Shown piece after piece: positions 1-9,819 of a DNA stretch of 64,000 nucleotides. The DNA comes from Mesorhizobium sp. M2D.F.Ca.ET.226.01.1.1 (GTDB taxonomy: Bacteria > Pseudomonadota > Alphaproteobacteria > Rhizobiales > Rhizobiaceae). Under the pieces are notes generated by a model that saw only the letters and a list, made by a program, of their open reading frames with translations, was not told the DNA's origin and made no database searches. The position numbers and the translations under genes are program-made. Numbering within the stretch: the stretch's first letter is position 1; each line of letters starts with the position of its first letter. Where the stretch lies: NCBI RefSeq assembly GCF_004022705.2, contig NZ_RZOY02000012.1:59109-123108 (forward strand). Direction: 5' to 3'.

Positions 1-213
1 GAAACGGTAGGTGATGCGGCCCTTGGTGAGGTCGTAAGGCGTCATCTCGACCAGGACCTTGTCGCCGGTCAGCACGCGGATGCGGTTCTTGCGCATGCGG
101 CCGGCCGTGTGGGCGATGATTTCGTGTTCGTTTTCGAGCTTCACGCGGAACATCGCATTGGGCAGCAGTTCGGTGACCACACCTGGAAACTCGAGGACTT
201 CTTCCTTCGGCAT
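1..213 (-). CDS. infA: Translation initiation factor IF-1 (3' end cut by window)
   Basis: IF-1 occupies the ribosomal A site region during initiation. The 71 visible codons begin [11 protein letters not shown] and continue through the single S1-type OB fold ([37 protein letters not shown]). The bacterial family is normally about 72 residues, so only the last residue and the stop fall outside the window. The ATG at 213-211 gives the family's usual N-terminus. The plus-strand reading frame over it is a shadow. It is the last visible gene of a minus-strand housekeeping series, after the phosphatase gene. Identification is very secure. Confidence 0.97.
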
Positions 214-300
214 TCGATACCTTTGCTTGGATGGTAGTTCCAGGACTCGGCTGGAAATTGCGGCGGAACCTATATGATAATCGTCCGCTTGTGAACACGC

Positions 301-750
301 TTAATCCGTCGCGCTTTTAACCTCCGGAAGCAGGAAACGTCGGCTTATGCGCGCCTTCAGCCGCTCGCGCACGTCGCGATAGGCCACCATGATGTGCTCG
401 CGGGTGCCGCCGGTGTCGGTCGGGTCGGGCATCGGCCAGTATTCGACCTCGACGGCCAGCGAGCGGGTGAGCTCCAGCGCTGCATGGTGCGCCTCCGGCG
501 CCAGCGTGACGATCAGGTCGAAATAATAGTCCTCCAGCTCTTCCAATGCCTTTGGCTGACGCTCGCCGAGCGAGAGGCCTTCCTCGGCCAGCACGGCATC
601 GACGAACGGGTCGCGCTCGCCGGCGCGCACGCCGGCCGAAGCGACGAATGTGGTGGCGGGCAGCATGCGGCGCGCCAGCTGCTCCGCGATCGGTGAGCGC
701 ACGGCGTTCATGCCGCACAAAAACAGGATCGAGTGGGGCAGGGCGGGCAC
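301..750 (-). CDS. Low-molecular-weight protein-tyrosine phosphatase family protein
   Basis: Predicted phosphatase or arsenate-reductase-fold protein of 149 residues. The N-terminal loop has Cys12 and Arg18 (LCGMNAVRSP), which is the CX5R nucleophile signature followed by Ser. A DPTD segment near residue 115 matches the region of the family's general-acid Asp. The frame stays open upstream to 864 only because two palindromic repeats are readable. I place the start at the GTG at 750, just before the first beta strand; the next Met lies inside the catalytic loop. It sits between the UPF0262 gene and infA on the same strand. The substrate cannot be told from sequence. Confidence 0.85.
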   Translation of the reverse strand: MPALPHSILFLCGMNAVRSPIAEQLARRMLPATTFVASAGVRAGERDPFVDAVLAEEGLSLGERQPKALEELEDYYFDLIVTLAPEAHHAALELTRSLAVEVEYWPMPDPTDTGGTREHIMVAYRDVRERLKARISRRFLLPEVKSATD

Positions 751-752
751 TA

Positions 753-858
753 GAGCATGATCCCGAAAAGTGGGAACCGGTTTTCGGACCAGATCATGCT
801 CCAACAAAAGAGCATGATCCCGAAAAGTGGGAACCGGTTTTCGGAAAAGATCATGCTC
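753..858. repeat. Two tandem palindromic intergenic elements (RIME-like)
   Basis: Two copies of a roughly 49-bp imperfect palindrome lie at 753-801 and 810-858, separated by 8 bases. Each starts GAGCATGATCCCGAAAAGTG and ends with the inverted counterpart TTTTCGG...ATCATGCTC. Palindromes of this type are scattered through intergenic regions of rhizobial genomes. The copies differ only at a few bases near the right arm. They extend the phosphatase frame artificially upstream and could fold into strong hairpins in the transcript. Confidence 0.85.
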
Positions 859-871
859 CAACAAAGAGCTG

Positions 872-908
872 GATCAGGATGGTGTTTCAACGAAACGTCA
901 TCCTGATC
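872..908. terminator. Inverted repeat overlapping the UPF0262 stop codon
   Basis: GATCAGGATG at 872-881 is inverted as CATCCTGATC at 899-908, with GTTT/AAAC extending the stem inward. It abuts the stop of the UPF0262 gene and the pair of palindromes. It is either a terminator-like hairpin or a further piece of the mosaic repeat. No T-tract follows, so terminator function is unproven. Confidence 0.45.
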
Positions 909-1393
909 TAACCGCGCCAGTGCAGCACGCAGACCAGCGTGAACAGCCGCCGCGCCGTGTCGAAGTCGATCTCGATCTTACCGGCGAGCCGGTCCATCAG
1001 CGTCTGCGAGCCCTCATTGTGCAGGCCGCGCCGGCCCATGTCGATCGCCTCGATATGGCTCGGCGTCGAGGAGCGGATGGCCTCGTAATAGCTTTCGCAG
1101 ATCAGGTAGTAATCCTTGACGATGCGCCTCAGCGGCGTCAGCGACAGGATGTGGGTCACCACGTCGGTGCCGTTCTCGCGGCTGACGGCGAAAACAAGGC
1201 GCGACTCGGCCAGTGACAGCTTCAGCTTGTAAGGGCCTGCGCCGTCGTCGCTGACCGGCCGAAAACTGTTTTCCTCGATCAGGTCGAAGATCGCCACCGC
1301 CCGCTCGTGCTCGACGTCGGGCGTTGAACGTCCGATCGTTTCGTCGAGCTCGACGTCGATCAGCCTGTTGCGGGTTTGGTCATGGCCCGACAT
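908..1393 (-). CDS. UPF0262 family protein
   Basis: A 161-residue protein of the alphaproteobacterial UPF0262 family, recognisable from LIDVELDETIGRSTPDVEHE near the N-terminus and VKDYYLICESYYEAIRSS in the middle. No catalytic motif or membrane segment is visible and the family's function is not established. The start ATG lies 2 nt after the hisD stop, so the two are probably co-transcribed and translationally coupled. This adjacency to hisD is typical of rhizobia. Confidence 0.9.
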   Translation of the reverse strand: MSGHDQTRNRLIDVELDETIGRSTPDVEHERAVAIFDLIEENSFRPVSDDGAGPYKLKLSLAESRLVFAVSRENGTDVVTHILSLTPLRRIVKDYYLICESYYEAIRSSTPSHIEAIDMGRRGLHNEGSQTLMDRLAGKIEIDFDTARRLFTLVCVLHWRG

Positions 1394-1395
1394 CG

Positions 1396-2688
1396 CTACA
1401 TGTTCAGCCTGATCGCGACGGAGCGGGCATGCGCATCGAGCCCTTCCGCCTTGGCAAGCGCGATCGCAGGGGGTGCCAACGCCTTGAGCTGCTCCGGCCC
1501 GAGCTTCAGGATTGAGGTGCGCTTGACGAAATCGAGCACCGACAGACCCGACGAGAAACGCGCCGAGCGTGCGGTCGGCAACACATGGTTGGAGCCGCCG
1601 ACATAGTCGCCGATGACCTCCGGCGTATGCCGGCCGATGAACACCGCGCCCGCGTTGCGCATCCTGGAAAGGAAGCCCTCGGCATCCTCGAAAGCGAGCT
1701 CGACATGTTCGGCCGCGATCCTGTCGACCAGCGGCAGCGAGGCTTCCAGCGTCGGCACCAAGATCACCGCGCCGAAGTCGCGCCAGCTCGCGGCCGCCGT
1801 CTCGGCGCGCGGCAGGACCTTCAACTGGCGCTCGACCGCCTGCTCGACAGCCTTGCCGAATTCGGCATTGTCGGTGATCAGGATCGACTGCGCCGAAACG
1901 TCGTGCTCGGCCTGCGCCAGCAGGTCGGCCGCGATCCAGTCCGGATCGTTGCCGGCATCGGCCACGACCAGCACTTCCGACGGCCCGGCGATCATGTCGA
2001 TGCCGACGGTGCCGAACACCTGCCGCTTGGCCGCCGCGACATAGGCGTTGCCCGGCCCGACGATCTTGGCGACCGGCCTGATCGTCTGGGTGCCGTAGGC
2101 CAGAGCGGCGACGGCCTGCGCCCCGCCGACGCGGTAGATTTCCGAGACGCCGGCAAGGTCGGCCGCCACCAGCACCAGCGGATTGATGACGCCGCCGGTA
2201 GCCGGCACCACGATGACGATGCGCTCGACACCGGCGACTTTGGCCGGCACGGCATTCATCAGCACCGAGCTTGGATAGCTCGCCGTTCCGCCAGGCACAT
2301 AGAGGCCGACAGCTTCGATCGCCGTCCAGCGCGAGCCGAGCTCGACGCCTGCGGCATCCATATAGCGGTCGTCCTTAGGCTTCTGCCGCTCGTGATGCGA
2401 GTGGATACGGTCGCGCGCGAATTTGAGCGCGTCGACGGTGGCCGGATCGGCCGCCTCATAGGCTTTGGCGATATCGTCCTTCGAGACGGCAATGCCGAGC
2501 GTGCCGAGATCGGCTCTGTCGAACTTCAGCGTATAGTCGATGAGCGCCTTGTCGCCCTCGGCGCGCACGCGGGAGATGATGTCGCGCACCACGGCCTCGA
2601 CATCGGCCGACACTTCCCGCTTGGTGGTGAGGAAAGCCGAAAAACGCTGTTCGAAATCGGCGTCCTGCTGTCGGAGCGTGATAGCCAT
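1396..2688 (-). CDS. hisD: Histidinol dehydrogenase
   Basis: Zn-dependent histidinol dehydrogenase converts L-histidinol to L-histidine with two NAD+, the last steps of histidine synthesis. The 430-residue length is normal. Visible family features are the GLYVPGGTASYPSSVLMN segment, the VGGAQAVAALAYGT and GPGNAYVAAAKR nucleotide-binding regions, AEHDVSAQS, and the EHVELAFEDAEG region bearing catalytic and metal ligands. It follows the DUF2948 gene by 6 nt and precedes the UPF0262 gene by 2 nt on the same strand. Other his genes are not in the window. Confidence 0.97.
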   Translation of the reverse strand: MAITLRQQDADFEQRFSAFLTTKREVSADVEAVVRDIISRVRAEGDKALIDYTLKFDRADLGTLGIAVSKDDIAKAYEAADPATVDALKFARDRIHSHHERQKPKDDRYMDAAGVELGSRWTAIEAVGLYVPGGTASYPSSVLMNAVPAKVAGVERIVIVVPATGGVINPLVLVAADLAGVSEIYRVGGAQAVAALAYGTQTIRPVAKIVGPGNAYVAAAKRQVFGTVGIDMIAGPSEVLVVADAGNDPDWIAADLLAQAEHDVSAQSILITDNAEFGKAVEQAVERQLKVLPRAETAAASWRDFGAVILVPTLEASLPLVDRIAAEHVELAFEDAEGFLSRMRNAGAVFIGRHTPEVIGDYVGGSNHVLPTARSARFSSGLSVLDFVKRTSILKLGPEQLKALAPPAIALAKAEGLDAHARSVAIRLNM

Positions 2689-2694
2689 TGCGCT

Positions 2695-3129
2695 TCAGCC
2701 CCTGTGCACGGGTCGTGAGGTGGCCTCCCAGGAGCCGCCGACATCGGCGAGCCGTGCCTCGACGCATTCGACGTCGAGCATGATGGTGCCGCCGCCCGAA
2801 AACACCAGTTCGACGATGCCGGCCGGCTTGCTGATGGCGATGAAGCTGATTGCCAGCAACGACAGTACCTCGGCCGGCTTGTCGCGTTGGATGCCGCTGG
2901 TCTTGGCGCCGAGCACGCGGTCGAAATGCAGAACGCTCTGCCTGCGCTCATTGTGCTGGCGAAACAGGCCGGATTTCGCCTCCCAGACGAAACGGTTCAT
3001 GGTCAGCACGAAACGCTTGGTCGCTGGCAGGTATTCGAGGTCGGAGACCTTCATCACGGCGTCCTGGACATGCGCCGAGACGATGCTCAAATCCTGGTCG
3101 TCGAGCGCGATGAGCTTGAGGGCTGCCAT
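2695..3129 (-). CDS. DUF2948 family protein
   Basis: A 144-residue alphaproteobacterial protein of unknown function, recognised by MAALKLIALDDQDLSIVSAH at the start and a C-terminal part with VEARLADVGGSWEA. The frame extends upstream to 3156, but the internal ATG at 3129 matches the usual family N-terminus and leaves a perfect inverted repeat at 3145-3166 outside the gene. It sits between murA and hisD, the order commonly seen in rhizobia. No signal peptide or transmembrane segment is visible. Confidence 0.85.
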   Translation of the reverse strand: MAALKLIALDDQDLSIVSAHVQDAVMKVSDLEYLPATKRFVLTMNRFVWEAKSGLFRQHNERRQSVLHFDRVLGAKTSGIQRDKPAEVLSLLAISFIAISKPAGIVELVFSGGGTIMLDVECVEARLADVGGSWEATSRPVHRG

Positions 3130-3144
3130 GCGGAATGCGCACCT

Positions 3145-3166
3145 GAACGTTGACAATTCAACGTTC
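3145..3166. repeat. Perfect 9-bp inverted repeat between murA and the DUF2948 gene
   Basis: GAACGTTGA at 3145-3153 and TCAACGTTC at 3158-3166 flank CAAT. It lies 16 bases upstream of the DUF2948 start, where either an operator or a short hairpin would be plausible. No T-run follows it on the minus strand, so it is not a clear intrinsic terminator for murA. Confidence 0.5.
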
Positions 3167-3220
3167 TGTTATGCGGTCTTTCCGCTCGGCGCAACCGCTC
3201 GGAAAGAATGCCGCGGAACG

Positions 3221-4513
<1,293 letters not shown>

Positions 4514-4654
4514 AAGAAAACGTCCCCTCGGCCAGAACAGGCCGGTTTCAATCGGTTGGTGCGCCCGGCTTAGACCATTGGCCGGCTTGGTTCAAGAAAT
4601 AGGATTTCCTCCAGACCCTGACCAACACTGGTCGGCCAGTGTGGCCGATTTCGG

Positions 4655-4831
4655 TTAGTCCTTGTGCATTTTTCCAGCAGCCGGCAATCCTTCCGGCCGC
4701 TCATCGGTCGTGCCGGTGCGCCGCGAGCGGGCTTGCGCCTTGCGTTTCTGCAGGTTGGCGCGCAGCGCTTCGGCCAAGCGTTCCTTGCGCACGGCTTCGC
4801 CCTTTTTCGGTGGATTTGTCTTCTCGCCCAT
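4655..4831 (-). CDS. Small basic conserved hypothetical protein
   Basis: A 58-residue reading frame, MGEKTNPPKKGEAVRKER to ...GKMHKD, rich in Lys and Arg, with a probable helical segment (LAEALRANLQKRKAQARSR). No named domain is recognised. A similar short protein is commonly found upstream of murA in rhizobia, and codon use agrees with the neighbours, so I consider it real. It lies in the same orientation as murA with a gap of about 140 bp. The overlapping 104-residue frame at 4570-4884 is a shadow. Confidence 0.6.
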   Translation of the reverse strand: MGEKTNPPKKGEAVRKERLAEALRANLQKRKAQARSRRTGTTDERPEGLPAAGKMHKD

Positions 4832-5057
4832 CGTCCAATCCCTGACCGGTGGTCAGCCGGCTGCGATTCCGCAATGGGTAGCATTTTGGCCCAGCGATGT
4901 CATGAAAGCAGGCGGCCGGGCAGGTTTCGGGCTGTGGATCAACAGCGCATGCCGCTTCGAGCCACTATAGTTGTTGGCAAGAATCGCATGCGACGCTTTG
5001 GGTTTTTCTTGGCCTTGCGCTTGCCGGTTCGATATGGCAGAAGCGCCGCCATCGCAG

Positions 5058-5132
<75 letters not shown>

Positions 5133-5154
5133 GCTTATCCCGTTGATTGGGAAC

Positions 5155-5171
5155 AACTATCTGACTTTATT
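5155..5171 (+). other. Candidate integrase arm-type site, left end
   Basis: AACTATCTGACTTTATT recurs in inverted orientation at 22791-22807 with one mismatch. It lies 21 bp inside attL while its partner lies 16 bp inside attR. Inverted end-specific sites of this sort are expected for integrase arm binding or for a directionality factor. Confidence 0.5.
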
Positions 5172-5199
5172 GATCTTTTTGCCGCCTGTCTGGTACACA

Positions 5200-5212
5200 G
5201 GGGTGGTACACA
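5200..5212 (+). repeat. GGGGTGGTACACA direct repeat, left end
   Basis: This 13-mer is repeated exactly at 22751-22763 near the right end. A shorter TGGTACACA also sits at 5191-5199. It overlaps the first base of the integrase start codon, so a bound protein could both build the recombination complex and repress the integrase. Confidence 0.5.
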
Positions 5213-6870
5213 TGAGCTTGAGAATGCCTGGACCTCAACCACATCCGAAGACGGGTGTCTATTACCTTCGGCAACGCGCACCCTCCGATTTGAAGGATGT
5301 TCCATTGGATGGAAGGGTCGCAATTCCCGTTGGCGGCGTCGTCAGAACGGTCAAAGCGGGAAAAACCGTCAAGGTCAGCCTCGATACCAAAGACCCCGCA
5401 GAGGCCAAGAGGCGTCACCGGGAGGCCGATGCCGCTCTGCATGAGTATTGGCAGCGGTTCAGGGAAGGACCGAAGCCGTTATCCAACAAGCAGGTCCAGG
5501 CCCTTGCCGGCATCCTTTATGCCCGCTTAGTCGACATGATGGACAGCGAGCCGGGCGAGGAAGGCATCTGGAAGGCTGTCTTACGGCTGAACAAGGGGAA
5601 GGCAGAGCGCGGTGAGCTTCACGGCTGGTTCGGCCCCACAGTCGACGAGTTGTTCGTTGAACAGGACGTCAACACCGACCTGTTTAGCCGTAGTCGCGTC
5701 GTCCACGCAGCCTTCAAGGCAATCCAGCTCGCGGCTGAAACCAATCTTAGGAAGGCTGAAGGCGACTATTCGCCCGACGAAGCGCGAGAGCGTTTCCCCA
5801 ATTGGGGGGCTGAGCGCGGCGAGACCAAGCCAGCGCCACGGGTTACGGGGGACTTGGACCTTTTTGCCCTGCTTGACCACAAATTCGCGACGCAGAGCCT
5901 CAAGGAGAAGACCAAGAACGACTATGCGCGGGACCTCGTCAAATTCGTCAAGAGCAGCGGTCACCGGAATGCTCTGGACGTGACGAATGAGGACGTTCGG
6001 AAGTGGCGTGACGAATTGATAGCCGAGGGGCTGTCACCGTCGAAGGTCAACGGCAAGGCCCTTGCGGCGTTGAGCGCCGTCCTTACCCATGCAGTCAGGG
6101 AGTTCGGCCTGCCAACGAACGTTGCCAGTGACATTCGAGACCGGAGAGACGGCCCCGCACCGGGCAAGAAGGGCTATGATATGGAGCAGGCCAAGGCCAT
6201 CCTTGGCGCTACATTCATGGGAAGCCCCAAGGACGTCTCAGTGCCCCACAAGCGCGCGCTCTTCTGGGTGCCCTGGATTTGCGCTTACACCGGGTTGCGG
6301 GTGGCTGAGATTACCCAGCTGCGCGGCGTGGATGTTCGGTCGGATGGCGATACGCCCTATTTGTTCATAACGCCTGAGGCCGGTTCCACAAAGAGCGGCA
6401 GGGCGTGGATGGCAGCCGTTCACCCCCACCTTGTAGAGTTGGGCTTGTTGGAGATGTTCAAGGAAGTAGGCTCCGGTCCTGCCTTCTACGTCCCCTATCC
6501 CGATGGCACCGACCTCACAAAGCAGACTGGCAAGCCCCGGTCGCAAGAGGCGGGCGTTCGTGTTGGGAACTGGATCACTGATGAATTGGGGATACCAGCA
6601 CCGGGCGGAAAGCCCAATCACGCTTGGCGGCACCTGTTCACGACGCTTTCGCGCGCCCATGACATGGACAAGCAGACTCGTGACTACATGCTTGGCAGCG
6701 GGGCGGAGGACGCCCGAGAAGGATACGGCGACTGGCCACCCACAGCACTCGCGAGGGAAATCAGGAAGCTGCCGCGCTTCGATGTCAAGGCGACCACTTG
6801 GAGACCGTCGAACGAAGCCGTTTCGGCCCAAGCTCAGCGCAAGGGGAGGAACGCAAATGAGAAGGGTTAG
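5212..6870 (+). CDS. int: Tyrosine site-specific integrase
   Basis: The 552-residue tyrosine recombinase is predicted to integrate and excise the island at tRNA-Thr. The N-terminus (MPGPQPHPKTGVYYLRQR) resembles the DUF6538-type arm domain. A SAM-like core-binding segment (FATQSLKEKTKNDYARDLVKF) follows. The catalytic domain shows Arg363 (TGLRVAEI), His470 and Arg473 (HAWRHLF) and candidate nucleophile Tyr505 (EGYGDW). The frame is open back to 5143, but ATG 5212 is the first sensible start and an ATG 12 nt later is possible. It reads inward from attL. Confidence 0.9.
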   Translation: MSLRMPGPQPHPKTGVYYLRQRAPSDLKDVPLDGRVAIPVGGVVRTVKAGKTVKVSLDTKDPAEAKRRHREADAALHEYWQRFREGPKPLSNKQVQALAGILYARLVDMMDSEPGEEGIWKAVLRLNKGKAERGELHGWFGPTVDELFVEQDVNTDLFSRSRVVHAAFKAIQLAAETNLRKAEGDYSPDEARERFPNWGAERGETKPAPRVTGDLDLFALLDHKFATQSLKEKTKNDYARDLVKFVKSSGHRNALDVTNEDVRKWRDELIAEGLSPSKVNGKALAALSAVLTHAVREFGLPTNVASDIRDRRDGPAPGKKGYDMEQAKAILGATFMGSPKDVSVPHKRALFWVPWICAYTGLRVAEITQLRGVDVRSDGDTPYLFITPEAGSTKSGRAWMAAVHPHLVELGLLEMFKEVGSGPAFYVPYPDGTDLTKQTGKPRSQEAGVRVGNWITDELGIPAPGGKPNHAWRHLFTTLSRAHDMDKQTRDYMLGSGAEDAREGYGDWPPTALAREIRKLPRFDVKATTWRPSNEAVSAQAQRKGRNANEKG

Positions 6871-7053
6871 CGTGCCCTGCCACCACGTCCAGAAGCCGGC
6901 AAAGACGCGATGGCTTGGTAATTGAGGACAAGCCTTCCACATAGATCAAGTTCCCGCCGGCACCACAATAGCCCGCACAAGGATCGTTGTTCTAGCTTAC
7001 AGACAGCCTACGCTGCCGCAAAAGACCGCAACACCGGCTACATTGTCGCTTGA

Positions 7054-7938
7054 TTAGGCAAAGAATGGCCGTCTTGGCGCAGGCCAGCCGCCGACCTCCA
7101 TTTGGCTGGCGAGATCGCGCTGCGACAGCCGCCGCGCCGTCGATGCGGCGACGAACTGGACAGCAAGGGCCAACCGGGCGACCTTGAGGCGTGTCAGTCC
7201 CGCTGGCTCATAGCGGCTCTTAACATAGGGCGGAAGCTCGGCGATCACTGCCTGAATCAACGGATCATCGCGATGGGGCATTTCGACAGACATACGCTTT
7301 GCAAGGGTCGCGAGATCATGGCCTTTGCTCCCCTTGAACTCTTTTGGGTCCGCCCCGTTGAAGACCAGCGCGGCCTTCACCGACAATTCCACCACCATAC
7401 AGATCGACTGAATCATTGAGTCCACGCTGAATGACGTGGGAAGCGCGTTGGCGGCATCTCCAAGATTGGAACCAGCCATATGCCAGAGCTTCTGCGCTTC
7501 CGGCTTGCTGCCCTTAAGGTCATCGACACCATAGGTGAAGTCGTAGAGATCGGCGAAGGCGAAATGCGACTCTGCCGCAATGTTGGCATCCTCGCGACAC
7601 CAGTGCTGCCAGTCGAGTTGGCTTTGGAAGCCTAGCGACCTCCAAACCTCGATCGGTGCACCGCGATTGCCGAAGATGACGGGCGCCACCATCTTGCGAA
7701 CCTGGTCTACCGAGACTGCCAGGCCAATGCCCATGCCAGGCCAACTATCAGCGGCCTCGGGAATCATTGCCCTGTATGCATCCATGATCTTCTGGACTTC
7801 GGGATTTCCGCCGACACCTAGGCTGTAGGAAGAGCCCAGCAGGTCCTTTGCGGCGCGGGCGGCTCGCTGATGCATGTGCACGCCTTCCTCGGCGTACCTC
7901 AGATCGAGTTTGCGTAGGTCTTCGACAGTCCAGGACAT
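7054..7938 (-). CDS. Hypothetical protein with HEPN-like C-terminal region
   Basis: A 294-residue protein whose start is set by GGAGGGG seven or so bases before ATG 7938. No family is recognised with certainty. The C-terminal third has a helical pattern of HEPN type: ELSVKAALVFNGADPKEF, then KGHDLATLAKRM, then PPYVKSRYEP, as in HEPN proteins attached to defence or toxin systems. A clear RX4-6H RNase motif is not visible, so it may be non-catalytic. It is followed by another C-terminal Abi/HEPN-like gene. About 180 bp to the integrase and 250 bp to the next gene hold nothing recognisable. Confidence 0.6.
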   Translation of the reverse strand: MSWTVEDLRKLDLRYAEEGVHMHQRAARAAKDLLGSSYSLGVGGNPEVQKIMDAYRAMIPEAADSWPGMGIGLAVSVDQVRKMVAPVIFGNRGAPIEVWRSLGFQSQLDWQHWCREDANIAAESHFAFADLYDFTYGVDDLKGSKPEAQKLWHMAGSNLGDAANALPTSFSVDSMIQSICMVVELSVKAALVFNGADPKEFKGSKGHDLATLAKRMSVEMPHRDDPLIQAVIAELPPYVKSRYEPAGLTRLKVARLALAVQFVAASTARRLSQRDLASQMEVGGWPAPRRPFFA

Positions 7939-8194
7939 TACCCCTCCAGTACGGCCACCAGCTCCAAGGCGCGCAGCAATGCAGCGTCCTGGCTGATGCG
8001 TCAATGTTCCTACGGTCGAGTGACGCTGCGCTAAGGCTGCTCGAAGTCGGAACCGGCTTCCTTAGCGTCATCCCGTCCTTCCAGATAGCGCGATACGGCG
8101 AGCCCACGACGGTCTTTGTAGGAGGCGACGTGCTGGACATGGAATGACGGCAGCGCGTCGAAGGAGCGATGGCCTCATGCCCCTTCATCTTATT

Positions 8195-9142
8195 CTATTT
8201 CGGCATGGCTTCCTCAGCCGTCGTCAGGAACACGAGTGTCGAAGCTGTCATGTGGAGCATGTAGGCCGCGATGTAACTAGGAACGTTGGTCGGCGTCGTA
8301 CCTTGCCCATGGCCGCCCATCCTGTTGCGGCCCGTTGGTATACTGCTTTCGAGCAGGGACCTAAGCGAAGTGAGCTGACCTTGCCAGAACGAAGGCACCA
8401 GCCCGTTATCATAGAGCACGCCAATGAGGTTCTTTGCCGTATCGTTCGAATTGTAGGTCCAGTGGCGCTTGTCACAGATGGATTTCATCGTGCTCTCAAA
8501 CGCCTTAAGGCACTCGTTCAGAGCCTCCTTTGTTCTACCGTGGCGGTAGTGATCGTACGCCTTCAGAAATTCCTCATGCGCTCCTTTGTAGCTTTTGGTG
8601 TTAAGCAGACGGAGGGCTGGCTTCACAGCTTCAGCGTGGATCAGCTCGGAATCTACGCGAACGATTTCTCCATCGAGGAATTGGTATCCCACACCATGTT
8701 CCTTAAGGCGCGCGTTGAGTTCTGTGATGGCTTCGCTAGCCACCCGGTCTGCGTCGCTCCTACCTAAATAGCCGTCTCTGCGAACGAAACCGTTGACTAT
8801 TTTAAAGCTAATCTCGATGGCATCGATGACCTGCTCGGTATCTTGAGCCTGCAGAATGAAGTTGAGTAGCTGATTGGGGTAATCCCGGTCTGCGTGGGCT
8901 GGAGCGGATCCCAACCTGAATACACCATATTCACGGAGGAGGATTTGTACGGCTGCCTCATAACATTCTTGAATATCAGTGTGGTAGTAGTACGTATCGT
9001 TGTTTAACTCTCCAATTGTATCTCTCAATATATGCACAATCTGTACCCGCAGGGGCATTGGGATCGTGTCATACTGATAAACATCAGGCATTTCGCCGCG
9101 CTGGCGCTTCTGCCGCTTGGAAAAAATATCAAAGATCGTCAA
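8195..9142 (-). CDS. STM4504/CBY_0614-like protein with Abi_C-type domain
   Basis: The 315-residue product begins (TTG 9142) TIFDIFSKRQKRQRGEMPDVY, typical of the STM4504/CBY_0614 family. The C-terminal half (KAYDHYRHGRTKEALNE, then RNRMGGHGQG, then helices) matches the abortive-infection C-terminal HEPN-like domain, where RN..G..HG is the characteristic motif. A role in phage defence by RNA cleavage or growth arrest is inferred from the domain. The frame is open to 9247, but the family N-terminus points to the TTG; its ribosome-binding site is weak. It neighbours another HEPN-like gene near the integrase, the usual cargo position. Confidence 0.7.
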   Translation of the reverse strand: MTIFDIFSKRQKRQRGEMPDVYQYDTIPMPLRVQIVHILRDTIGELNNDTYYYHTDIQECYEAAVQILLREYGVFRLGSAPAHADRDYPNQLLNFILQAQDTEQVIDAIEISFKIVNGFVRRDGYLGRSDADRVASEAITELNARLKEHGVGYQFLDGEIVRVDSELIHAEAVKPALRLLNTKSYKGAHEEFLKAYDHYRHGRTKEALNECLKAFESTMKSICDKRHWTYNSNDTAKNLIGVLYDNGLVPSFWQGQLTSLRSLLESSIPTGRNRMGGHGQGTTPTNVPSYIAAYMLHMTASTLVFLTTAEEAMPK

Positions 9143-9385
9143 GTTGGTGCGCCACCGTCCAATATTTCGAAATGCTAGCAGCCGTGAGAGGAGTAGCAAG
9201 CGGAATGGTTTATCTTGATCGGAACATCCCCGACTCTTTGGCAGCACCCCTTGGGTTATCCTTTAGAGGGAACTCAAGGCGCCCCCTAGCTACCGAAGGA
9301 CCTTCCGTCAATGTTTCCCTCGCGGCCCTGAAGTTCTCTCAGAGGCCATGAGGAGGCCGGGTACTCAGAAAGGCCCCCGCTTCAT

Positions 9386-9646
9386 TCAGGGTTGGAGGCG
9401 CCCAGGAAGGTCGAAGTCCTTGCGCCACCGCCAGTACCTGCCTGACCGGCTCCATACGGCGGCTGGCGTAAGCTCGTTGAACACCTTCAACACTGAGGGG
9501 TTAATCGAGGAGTTCCCATTTGCATTTATGCCAGCAAGCTCGTTTCCAAAGGCCTCCATGATGTGGGCAACCGCCACGTCTTGGTAGAGCGTCCCATCAT
9601 CCTCCAGAGTTTTGAGCATCCACGCGGCAGCTGCTTGGGCCGTCAT
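9386..9646 (-). CDS. DUF6953-like small protein
   Basis: An 86-residue protein with WMLKTLEDDGTLYQDVAVAH, then INANGNSSINPSVLKVFNEL, and AVWSRSGRYWRWRKDFDLPG at the end, a pattern I associate with DUF6953. The function is unknown. Its ATG overlaps the YodC stop as ATGA, so translation is probably coupled. It is the last gene of a three-gene minus-strand set. The 240 bp downstream toward the Abi-like gene show no further gene. Confidence 0.65.
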   Translation of the reverse strand: MTAQAAAAWMLKTLEDDGTLYQDVAVAHIMEAFGNELAGINANGNSSINPSVLKVFNELTPAAVWSRSGRYWRWRKDFDLPGRLQP

Positions 9647-9819
9647 TTCTTCTTTGGTTCTTCGTAAGCGACCAAAGAGTCGGGATGGAATTGCGCTCTT
9701 TCATTCTTGTGGCCAGCGAACCACGATGCATGAAGAGATGTTGCAGTGTTCAACTGGACAACTGTCATCGGCGGTCCGCCAGACTTCAACATCACGATAT
9801 CACCGACTTTAAATGCCAT
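9643..9819 (-). CDS. YodC-family (DUF2158) small protein
   Basis: A 58-residue protein, MAFKVGDIVMLKSGGPPMTV at the start and ASWFAGHKNERAQFHPDSLV later, clearly of the YodC/DUF2158 type: a small SH3-like beta barrel with the GD.V.LKSGG.PMTV signature. The ATG at 9819 has a strong GGGAGGG ribosome-binding site. The stop overlaps the DUF6953 start. The function is unknown; such genes recur in islands and prophages. The upstream DUF982 remnant overlaps its start by 11 bases. Confidence 0.8.
   Translation of the reverse strand: MAFKVGDIVMLKSGGPPMTVVQLNTATSLHASWFAGHKNERAQFHPDSLVAYEEPKKK

Noticed and set aside
1585..2718. 377-residue plus-strand frame
   Set aside because: Antisense of hisD, which is unmistakable on the minus strand.
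8144..8767. 207-residue plus-strand frame
   Set aside because: Antisense to the Abi_C-type gene, whose motifs are clear on the minus strand.
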